Source of the DNA: Acidobacteriota bacterium
GTDB lineage: Bacteria > Actinomycetota > Actinomycetes > Actinomycetales > Micrococcaceae
DNA length: 7,378 bases
Direction: 5' to 3'
Assembly: GCA_019352125.1 (NCBI GenBank)
Contig: JABBNV010000065.1
Location: forward strand, 1-7,378
How positions within the stretch are numbered: position 1 is the stretch's first letter; each line of letters opens with the position of its first letter. The position numbers and the translations under genes were made by a program. Of the stretch, positions 1 to 5,483 are shown one piece after another. The notes below the pieces were generated by a model that worked only from the letters and a program-made list of their open reading frames with translations, searched no databases and had not been told where the DNA came from.

Positions 1-26
1 GAGCGATTTCTCTCACCCCGAACGAT

Positions 27-740
27 CTAGCCGACGCCCAGGTACGCCTCTTTGATAGCGGGATTGGCCAACAGCTCCTTGCCCGTACCGCTGTGCGTAA
101 TCGCGCCGGTTTCCAACACAAATGCTCGGTGAGCGCGGGCCAACGCTTGGTTGGCATTTTGCTCCACGAGCAACACGGTGGTGCCCTGGTTGTTGATCTC
201 CGTGATGATCTTGAAGATCTGCCGGATGAACTGCGGTGCCAGCCCCATGGAGGGCTCGTCCAGCAACAGCAGTTTGGGGTTGGACATCAGCGCCCGGCCA
301 ATGGCCAGCATTTGCTGCTCCCCACCGGACATGGTGCCGCCGTACTGCTTTTGGCGTTCTTTCAGCCGGGGAAACAGGTCAAAGACACGTTCAATGTCCT
401 TGGCCATGCCGCTGCGGTCCTTGCGGCCATAGGCTCCCATATCCAGGTTTTCCATTACCGTCATGCCAGGGAAAATGCCGCGGCCTTCAGGCGCCTGCGA
501 GATGCCCTGCACCACGCGGATGTGTGCCTTCATCTTGGTGATGTCCACACCATTGAAAGTGATTGACCCTGCGGACGGATTCAGCAAGCCGGAGATGGTC
601 TTCATGGTGGTGGTCTTACCTGCACCATTGGCACCAATCAAGGAAACAATTTCGCCCTCCTCCACGGTGAAGGACATGTCATTGATCGCTTGAATTCGGC
701 CGTAGTGGACGGACACATTTTTCAGCTCAAGCAAGGTCAT
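27..740 (-). CDS. livF: Branched-chain amino acid ABC transporter, ATP-binding protein LivF
   Basis: One of the two cytoplasmic ATPases that drive the LivHM channel. The 237-residue product has the full set of ABC motifs: Walker A GANGAGKT (residues 36-43), the LivF-typical PEGRGIF segment (84-90), signature MSGGEQQ (137-143), Walker B LLLLDEP (157-163), and VEQN (192-195), where LivF proteins carry Gln in place of the switch His. Length and the AYLG ending fit the family. An in-frame upstream codon would give 270 residues, but the extra 33 residues lie wholly inside livG and do not resemble the family. The ATG at 740 starts directly at the conserved TLLELKNVSVHYG segment and has GGGGAG 7 bases before it. 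It overlaps the end of livG by 14 bases and is the last gene of the liv cluster. Family assignment is firm. The exact substrate (Leu/Ile/Val versus amides, urea or another amino acid) cannot be read from the ATPase. Confidence 0.95.
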   Translation of the reverse strand: MTLLELKNVSVHYGRIQAINDMSFTVEEGEIVSLIGANGAGKTTTMKTISGLLNPSAGSITFNGVDITKMKAHIRVVQGISQAPEGRGIFPGMTVMENLDMGAYGRKDRSGMAKDIERVFDLFPRLKERQKQYGGTMSGGEQQMLAIGRALMSNPKLLLLDEPSMGLAPQFIRQIFKIITEINNQGTTVLLVEQNANQALARAHRAFVLETGAITHSGTGKELLANPAIKEAYLGVG

Positions 741-1614
741 CTTCGGGCTCCCCGAGGTAGGCGGCGACGACTTTGGGGTCTTCGCGAATGACTTTCGGAA
801 CGTCGTCGGCAATTTTCTTGCCAAACTCCAGAACCACAATTCGGTCCGTTACACCCATCACCAATTTCATATCGTGCTCAATCAGCAAGACCGTGTAACC
901 GTCGTCCCTGATGGTACGAATAAGGGTCATCAGTTCTTCTTTTTCAGCGGGGTTGAAGCCAGCTGCGGGTTCGTCCAGGCACAGTAGCTTTGGATCCGTC
1001 GCGAGAGCTCGGGCAATTTCCAAGCGCCGCTGGTGACCGTAGGGAAGGTGCCGTGAAAGGAAGTGCGCGTGATCCGCAATTCCCACAAACTCGAGCAGTG
1101 CCATGCCGCGCTCAATGGAGGATTTTTCCTCACGCACGTGAGTAGGCAACCTCAACAGGGCACCGCCAACGCTGGTGCGATGCCTCGCATCTAGCCCGAC
1201 GACGACGTTCTCCAGCGCCGTCATCTCGCCAAAAAGGCGGATGTTCTGGAAGGTTCTAGCCAAACCGCGGCGGGTGATCTTGTGCTGTGCCAGCCCACCC
1301 AGAGATTGGCCTTCCAGCAGGACCTTGCCGGAGCTGGGCTTATAGACACCGGTCATGGCGTTGAAGCACGTGGTCTTCCCCGCTCCGTTAGGGCCGATCA
1401 GCCCTAGGATCTCGCCGCGCTTGATGTCGAAGGTCACGTCATCCAGTGCGGTCAACCCACCAAACTTCATGGTGAGGTTTTTGACCTCCACCAAGGCATC
1501 CCCCACCTTGACGGAGATGTCCCTATCTGGCGCTACCTGTTCAGCAAGGGCCAGATCAACGCCTTCTTCTCTCAGGCCTTCAACGTCAATCACCGGTTCA
1601 ATGGCTTCACTCAT
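727..1614 (-). CDS. livG: Branched-chain amino acid ABC transporter, ATP-binding protein LivG
   Basis: Second ATPase of the Liv importer, 295 residues. Walker A is GPNGAGKT (74-81), the Q-loop Gln is 123 in TFQNIRLF, the signature is PYGHQRRLEIARAL (191-204), Walker B is LLCLDEPAAG (210-219), and the switch His is 247 in IEHDM. The FNP and AAYLGE elements near the end are typical of LivG. Usual LivG proteins are about 250-260 residues and begin near the VEVKNLTMKFGG segment. This one carries about 40 extra, acidic N-terminal residues. The start is supported by the ATGA overlap with the livM stop and by purine-rich GAGGAAAAGGGGG just upstream. No other Met occurs before the conserved domain (the next is in LTMKFGG), so the extension is probably real, though a GTG or TTG start further in cannot be excluded. 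Confidence 0.94.
   Translation of the reverse strand: MSEAIEPVIDVEGLREEGVDLALAEQVAPDRDISVKVGDALVEVKNLTMKFGGLTALDDVTFDIKRGEILGLIGPNGAGKTTCFNAMTGVYKPSSGKVLLEGQSLGGLAQHKITRRGLARTFQNIRLFGEMTALENVVVGLDARHRTSVGGALLRLPTHVREEKSSIERGMALLEFVGIADHAHFLSRHLPYGHQRRLEIARALATDPKLLCLDEPAAGFNPAEKEELMTLIRTIRDDGYTVLLIEHDMKLVMGVTDRIVVLEFGKKIADDVPKVIREDPKVVAAYLGEPEDDLA
748..753 (-). promoter_or_regulatory. Ribosome binding site deciding the livF start
   Basis: On the minus strand GGGGAG lies 7 bases before the ATG at 740, inside the last codons of livG. It supports the 237-residue LivF over the longer in-frame reading that begins at 839. Confidence 0.6.
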
Positions 1615-2834
1615 GCCTGTGCCCCCTTTTCCTCAGCGCCGGCAACATGGGCGCCGCCAACGGCTTCGCCCTGACCCCCGGGGGGAGTATCTGAACCCCT
1701 ATGGGTGAATTTGTTGTACACCTGCGTGCCATAGGCCAACAGCCGTTGGCGCGCAGGGAAGATACCCGCGGGGCGGAAGATCATAATGATCACCAGGGCA
1801 ATACCGAAGATCAGGTACTTGTATTCAGCAATTGCAGTGAATCGCAACGGGATGTATGCCACCAGGGCACCACCCACAATGGCTCCAACCTTGTTACCGG
1901 TTCCACCCAACACCACCGCACACAAGAACAATACTGACGTGACGACGTCGAACTTTTGGTTATTCACGAAGCCCACCTGCCCAGCAAACAAAGCACCGGA
2001 CAAGCCGCCCACGGAGGCGCCCAAAGCAAAGGCCCAGACCTTGTACTTGAAGGTGGGGACGCCCATGATTTCAGCGGCGTCCTCGTCTTCGCGGATGGCG
2101 ATCCAGGCGCGGCCCACACGGCTACGCTCCAGGTTGCCGGCAAGGAGGAGCACCACAATGATGACTGTCAGCGTGAGCCAGTACCACGGGGCACCATTGG
2201 AGTTCAGGAAAATGGCGTTGCCGGACGAATCGGTTCCCGGCGGGTGACCCACGTTTTGGAAGCCAACCTGACCCTTCATCGCGGGGATGATCGTGGCCAG
2301 AATACGCACAATTTCACCGAAGCCCAAGGTCACAATGGCCAAGTAGTCGCCGCGGAGTCGAAGGGTTGGAATACCCAGCATGACGCCAAAGAACATTGCT
2401 ACGGCCATGGCCACTGGCAGTGTCCACAAGTAAGGGATGTGGACGTAAGGAGAATCCGGGCTGGTCAGCATGGAGGCGGTGTAAGAGCCAACGGCAAAGA
2501 ATGCTACGTAGCCAAGGTCCAGCAGCCCCGCGTAACCCACCACAATGTTCAGGCCAACGGCCACCAGGGCGTAGATGGACATCTGCGCCAGCGCCAGCGG
2601 CCAGTTGTTGCCTGGCTCGGTGGTGAGGCCGGGAATGTTCAGGATGGGCAGGAGGTAAGCAACAGCCACAATCACCAACAGATACAGCCATTGCTTCTGC
2701 CGTGGCAGGCCGTTCCACCGGGTCCCTAGGCCGTTGAACCAACCCTTTTTCTGCTTGCCCAAGGATTCACGGTCAACCGCGTCCTGCTGTGCTCCTGCAC
2801 TAGGGAGGAGCGTTGGTCCATCGGTGGTGCTCAT
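1611..2834 (-). CDS. livM: Branched-chain amino acid ABC transporter, permease LivM
   Basis: Membrane channel subunit that pairs with LivH; 407 residues. Hydrophobic segments lie roughly at 48-68, 79-100, 104-122, 134-156, 166-184, 216-233, 265-288, 300-328 and 338-354. Family hallmarks are VGLNIVVGYAGLLDLGY (93-109), LRLRGDYLAIVTLGFGE (158-174), the cytoplasmic coupling loop SRVGRAWIAIREDEDAAEIMG (238-258, positions of the ATPase contact) and VLGGTGNKVGAIVGG (308-322). The N-terminal 45 residues and the last 40 or so (Gly/Ala-rich) are hydrophilic tails longer than those of a compact LivM. The start at 2834 is chosen because it overlaps the livH stop as ATGA and has AAGGAG 6 bases upstream. 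The longer in-frame reading from 2927 would add 31 residues lying within livH. The stop overlaps the livG start by 4 bases. Confidence 0.94.
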   Translation of the reverse strand: MSTTDGPTLLPSAGAQQDAVDRESLGKQKKGWFNGLGTRWNGLPRQKQWLYLLVIVAVAYLLPILNIPGLTTEPGNNWPLALAQMSIYALVAVGLNIVVGYAGLLDLGYVAFFAVGSYTASMLTSPDSPYVHIPYLWTLPVAMAVAMFFGVMLGIPTLRLRGDYLAIVTLGFGEIVRILATIIPAMKGQVGFQNVGHPPGTDSSGNAIFLNSNGAPWYWLTLTVIIVVLLLAGNLERSRVGRAWIAIREDEDAAEIMGVPTFKYKVWAFALGASVGGLSGALFAGQVGFVNNQKFDVVTSVLFLCAVVLGGTGNKVGAIVGGALVAYIPLRFTAIAEYKYLIFGIALVIIMIFRPAGIFPARQRLLAYGTQVYNKFTHRGSDTPPGGQGEAVGGAHVAGAEEKGAQA

Positions 2835-3862
2835 GCCTTGCTCCTTCCAAGTGAACTTCCCAGAACACCTTGTGGCCGCAGTACCAGTACCAGCACCAGC
2901 ACCACGAAGGCCACTACGTCCGTCCATTGTGAGCTACCCAAGAGCACCTGACCATAGTTACCAATGAGGCCCAGCAACAGGCCACCCAACAGAGCGCCGC
3001 GGACGTTCCCAATGCCGCCCAATACCGCAGCGGCGAATGCCTTGATGCCCAGGATGAATCCTCCGTTGTATTGAACTCCGGAGGGGATCTTCATGACGTA
3101 GAACAATGCTGCAGCACCTGCGAGCAGGCCACCGATCACGAAGGTAGTGATGATGATGCGTTCCTTGTTGACACCCATCAGGGTGGCCGTGTCCGGGTCC
3201 TGGGCCACGGCACGGATGCCTCGGCCAGTACGGGAGCGGCTAATGAACTGATCAATCACCACCATCATCACCAGAGCGGCCACCACAATCACGATCTGCT
3301 GGGAGTCGATAATGGTGCCAAAGACTTCGAAGATGGGCGTGGGCCTGAACATGGTCAAGGCTGGCTCGGGGCTGGGCCCGCGCCATACGTACAACAGGTA
3401 CTGGATGGTGAAGGAAACGCCGATGGCGGTGATCAGGAAGACCAGCCTGGGGGCGTTGCGCTTGCGTAGTGGCTTGTAGGCCACCCGTTCCACAATAAGT
3501 GCTGTGAGGGCCGAGACGATCATCGCGACCACCAGGGCCAGCACGAGGTTGCCCACAATGGCCCAGAAGCTCAGATGTGGAGCGGAGGGCCCAAAGTTCA
3601 GGGCGCTGAGGGTAAAGAACACTCCGTAGCAGCCCATGATGAAGACTTCGGAGTGAGCAAAGTTGATGAGGTTCAACACGCCGTAAACCAGCGTGTACCC
3701 GAGGGCTACCAGTGCGTAAATGGCACCAAAGGTGAGCCCGTCAAAGGTGGCGCTCCAGAAGTTCTGGGCGAGGGCATTGACGTCAAAGCTGATCCAGGAA
3801 TCATCCATGGGAACCACCATGGGTAGTGCGTGGATCAGGGACGGAACTGCGGCACTTAGCAT
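2831..3862 (-). CDS. livH: Branched-chain amino acid ABC transporter, permease LivH
   Basis: Partner permease of LivM; 343 residues, mostly membrane-embedded. Hallmarks are the first-helix segment GLTFGAIYALVALGYTLVYG (42-61) followed by VLNLINFAHSEVFIMGCY (62-79), the cytoplasmic coupling loop SRTGRGIRAVAQDPDTATLMG (210-230), LGGIGNVRGALLGGLLLG (281-298) and the terminal LRPQGVLGS (328-336). The size is somewhat above the compact 290-310-residue LivH because of about 40 N-terminal residues before the first helix. Start choice: the ATG at 3862 has AGGAAG 5 bases upstream. The in-frame ATG at 3952 would put the start inside a 14-bp hairpin and has no family support. The ATGs at 3820 and 3808 are possible but have poorer ribosome sites. 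It follows livK after a 108-base gap and overlaps livM as ATGA. Confidence 0.93.
   Translation of the reverse strand: MLSAAVPSLIHALPMVVPMDDSWISFDVNALAQNFWSATFDGLTFGAIYALVALGYTLVYGVLNLINFAHSEVFIMGCYGVFFTLSALNFGPSAPHLSFWAIVGNLVLALVVAMIVSALTALIVERVAYKPLRKRNAPRLVFLITAIGVSFTIQYLLYVWRGPSPEPALTMFRPTPIFEVFGTIIDSQQIVIVVAALVMMVVIDQFISRSRTGRGIRAVAQDPDTATLMGVNKERIIITTFVIGGLLAGAAALFYVMKIPSGVQYNGGFILGIKAFAAAVLGGIGNVRGALLGGLLLGLIGNYGQVLLGSSQWTDVVAFVVLVLVLVLRPQGVLGSSLGRSKA
2841..2846 (-). promoter_or_regulatory. Ribosome binding site deciding the livM start
   Basis: A strong AAGGAG lies on the minus strand, 6 bases before the ATG at 2834 and inside the end of livH. It fixes the LivM start at the ATGA overlap rather than at the in-frame ATG at 2927. 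Confidence 0.75.
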
Positions 3863-3867
3863 TTGTT

Positions 3868-3873
3868 CTTCCT
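3868..3873 (-). promoter_or_regulatory. Ribosome binding site for livH
   Basis: AGGAAG on the minus strand, 5 bases before the ATG at 3862. It is the best ribosome site among the four in-frame ATG candidates (3952, 3862, 3820, 3808). Confidence 0.55.
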
Positions 3874-3916
3874 GATGCTTGGTGAAGCTGACGGTGAATG
3901 TGACGGTGGCGAAAGA

Positions 3917-3953
3917 AATGCTGGGGGGTCCGTGTTGCTGACCCCCCAGCATT
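3917..3953 (-). terminator. Intergenic hairpin between livK and livH, probable partial terminator or mRNA 3'-end stabiliser
   Basis: Perfect 14-bp inverted repeat: AATGCTGGGGGGTC at 3917-3930 and its exact complement GACCCCCCAGCATT at 3940-3953, with a 9-base loop. It begins 17 bases after the livK stop. On the minus-strand transcript the stem is followed by a moderately T-rich TCTTTC. It sits between the binding-protein gene and the permease genes, where hairpins commonly let livK mRNA accumulate above the rest. Full termination is unlikely unless livH has its own promoter, because no clear one is visible in the remaining gap. Confidence 0.75.
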
Positions 3954-3970
3954 AGCCATTCTCAAATCAA

Positions 3971-5203
3971 TTACTTACCGATGACACCGATCGGAACAAT
4001 CTTTCCGTTTTCAACCTTGTAACCGTAGACATCCGGGGTCTGCAGTTCGCCGGTGGCGTCCCACTTGTAGTGCTTGGACAGACCGTCAGCGTCGTAGTTC
4101 TTGACCCAGCTCAGGAGAGCATCGCGGGTTTGTTTGCCCTTGTCAATACCGGAGAGCATAACCGTTGCTGCGTCGTAACCTTCAATGGAGTAGGTTCCGG
4201 GCTCTGCGTTGGTGAGCGTCTTGTAAGCGGATTCAAAGCTGGGGATCAATTCGCCAGGGATACACGGGCAGGTGAAGTACGCGTTGTTGGAAGCGTCACC
4301 AGCCTGCTTGATGAACTGGTCATCCTTGACGCCATCGGGGCCAACGAATGCTCCGGTGAAGCCCTTGGAAACCAGCTGCTGGTCAAACGGTGCAGCTTCA
4401 GCGTAGTAACCGGCGTAGTACACCGTGTCCGCCTTGGCGTTCATGATCTTGGAGATCACTGCAGAGAAGTCCTTCTGCCCGGTGATGACCTTGTCGCTGC
4501 CAGCCAGTGCAGAGCCAAGCGCCTTGCTTGTCTGGGTACCGAGGCCAATGCCGTAGTCCGAGTCATCCTGAACCAGGTAGACCTTCTTGGCCTGGAGCTT
4601 ATCCGTCAGGAACTTGGCAGCTGCCGGGCCCTGAACGGCGTCGTTGCCCAGACCGCGGAAGAACGTGGTCCATCCGTTGGTGGTCAGCGACGGGTTGGTA
4701 GCCGAAGGCGTGATGTGAACCAGCTTCTGCTGCTCGAAGATGTTGCCGGTTGCCTTGGACTCACCGGAGAACGGGAGACCAACTACGCCAATGATGTCCT
4801 TCTCGCTGACAATCTGCGTCACAGGGCCGGTGGCCTTGTTGGGGTCGCCTTCAGTATCAAACTTCTTGAACTGAACCTGACACCCTGCATTGGCCTTGTT
4901 GTGCTGGTCAATGGCCAGCTGAATGCCGTTGAAGATGTTGATACCAAGCTGGGCGTTGGGGCCCGTTTCTGCGCCTGCGAATGCCAGCGTCGTGGTGGAC
5001 GGGCAGGTTGCCTTTCCGTCGCCTGCGGGAAGCACGGCTCCCGCAGGGGTGGTAACGGAGGAAATCGCAGGAATGCTGACCTTGCTTGAATTTCCCGCCG
5101 CATTCGACGAACCACCGGTGGAAGCCTGATTGACACAGCCCGAGAGCATGAGGCCAAGGGCGGCCGTTGCAGCCAAGGTGGTGAGGACTTTCTTTCGATA
5201 CAT
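3971..5203 (-). CDS. livK: Branched-chain amino acid ABC transporter, substrate-binding lipoprotein LivK
   Basis: Extracytoplasmic receptor that delivers the amino acid to LivHM; 410 residues. It starts with a lipoprotein signal peptide: basic MYRKK, a hydrophobic run (about 6-19) and lipobox LSGC with Cys23 as the lipid-modified residue. A Ser/Asn/Gly-rich linker (24-45) tethers it to the membrane. The type I periplasmic-binding fold follows, with family features around FAGAETGPNAQLG (75-87), NGIQLAIDQHN (92-102), the D116-TEGDPNKA segment, HITPSATNPSLT (163-174) and DDSDYGIGLG (213-222). The mature part has four cysteines besides the lipidated one: C67, C108, C312 and C314 (a Cys-Pro-Cys). 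The start at 5203 gives the intact signal peptide and has GGAAGG 6 bases upstream; the in-frame start at 5308 would bury it. It is the first gene of the liv cluster, with a 280-base leader gap before it. Exact ligand unknown; Leu/Ile/Val is the default reading for the family. Confidence 0.93.
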   Translation of the reverse strand: MYRKKVLTTLAATAALGLMLSGCVNQASTGGSSNAAGNSSKVSIPAISSVTTPAGAVLPAGDGKATCPSTTTLAFAGAETGPNAQLGINIFNGIQLAIDQHNKANAGCQVQFKKFDTEGDPNKATGPVTQIVSEKDIIGVVGLPFSGESKATGNIFEQQKLVHITPSATNPSLTTNGWTTFFRGLGNDAVQGPAAAKFLTDKLQAKKVYLVQDDSDYGIGLGTQTSKALGSALAGSDKVITGQKDFSAVISKIMNAKADTVYYAGYYAEAAPFDQQLVSKGFTGAFVGPDGVKDDQFIKQAGDASNNAYFTCPCIPGELIPSFESAYKTLTNAEPGTYSIEGYDAATVMLSGIDKGKQTRDALLSWVKNYDADGLSKHYKWDATGELQTPDVYGYKVENGKIVPIGVIGK

Positions 5204-5209
5204 GATGTG

Positions 5210-5215
5210 CCTTCC
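5210..5215 (-). promoter_or_regulatory. Ribosome binding site deciding the livK start
   Basis: GGAAGG on the minus strand, 6 bases before the ATG at 5203. Together with the signal peptide that begins there, it rules out the upstream in-frame ATG at 5308. Confidence 0.7.
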
Positions 5216-5293
5216 GAGCCGCTTCCTTGAGGTCGGACGCCGTTGTCTGACCCCGAGGAAACCGAATATGTTCCATGAGACTACAACTAAAAT

Positions 5294-5309
5294 TGTGTCA
5301 AAGAACACA
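5294..5309 (-). promoter_or_regulatory. Candidate CRP/GlxR-type operator overlapping a TTGACA -35-like hexamer
   Basis: The 16-base dyad TGTGTCAAAGAACACA has symmetric 5-base arms TGTGT and ACACA around 6 bases. The actinobacterial GlxR/CRP consensus has the same geometry, TGTGA-N6-TCACA, and here only the innermost base of each arm differs. On the minus strand TTGACA (5301-5296) lies within it, upstream of livK and pointing the right way. The sequence supports the dyad; its binding protein and the promoter itself are inference. Confidence 0.4.
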
Positions 5310-5428
5310 TCTAGGTGAATTAAGATCAGGTAACAGTGTTGTTTCGTCGAACGGACGGCGTGAATTTGCTGTGAATATCACGGATTTGGCAGCCCTCTAT
5401 GGGCATATTTTCGTCTTAACGCACGATT

Positions 5429-5460
5429 GCGGTGATGCGCCCGGGAGGGTGCGTCACCGC
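5429..5460 (-). terminator. Imperfect GC-rich hairpin downstream of icd
   Basis: Arms GCGGTGATGCGC (5429-5440) and GTGCGTCACCGC (5449-5460) flank an 8-base loop, starting 23 bases after the icd stop. In the minus-strand RNA the outer 7 bp pair perfectly, then two A-C mismatches interrupt the inner stem. There is no T-run after it. Actinobacterial terminators often lack T-runs, so it is a plausible but unproven icd terminator. Confidence 0.45.
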
Positions 5461-5483
5461 CGTCGTACTGGCGTTTTGAGTGC

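Larger units (their letters stand above)
5204..5483 (-). other. icd-livK intergenic region (liv leader and probable promoter region)
   Basis: A 280-base gap without a credible gene. In transcription order it holds: a GC-rich imperfect hairpin after icd (5429-5460); an 11-base dyad GTGAATATCAC (5371-5381); two further GTGAAT copies (5360-5365, 5315-5320); an AT-rich stretch with a TTGACA hexamer on the minus strand (5301 down to 5296) overlapped by a TGTG-N8-CACA dyad; and a roughly 75-90-base leader to livK. The leader has a weak hairpin (5231-5237 with 5246-5252, imperfect). No convincing -10 hexamer sits 16-18 bases after TTGACA, so the promoter position is not settled. No riboswitch or leader peptide rich in Leu/Ile/Val codons is apparent. 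Confidence 0.6.

Noticed and set aside
93..566. 157-codon open frame on the plus strand opposite livF
   Set aside because: Fully covered by livF, whose ABC motifs are complete; no independent ribosome site or domain.
1956..2729. 257-codon open frame on the plus strand opposite livM
   Set aside because: Antisense shadow: the translated sequence is rich in His, Gln and Gly with no family resemblance, while the minus strand encodes a clear permease.
3863..3952. Longer livH start at 3952 (30 extra residues)
   Set aside because: The start would lie inside the right arm of the livK-livH hairpin and the added residues have no family support.
4070..5089. 339-codon open frame on the plus strand opposite livK
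   Set aside because: It lies entirely antisense to a gene with clear family motifs and a signal peptide, shows no recognisable domain, and long antisense frames are common in GC-rich coding DNA.
5204..5276. Leader peptide or riboswitch controlling livK
   Set aside because: The in-frame reading from 5276 is not rich in Leu, Ile or Val codons, runs through the livK start in another frame, and no known riboswitch pattern or strong multi-stem structure is visible.
5204..5308. Longer livK start at 5308 (35 extra residues)
   Set aside because: It would place a lipoprotein signal peptide internally, and the ATG at 5203 has a good ribosome site.
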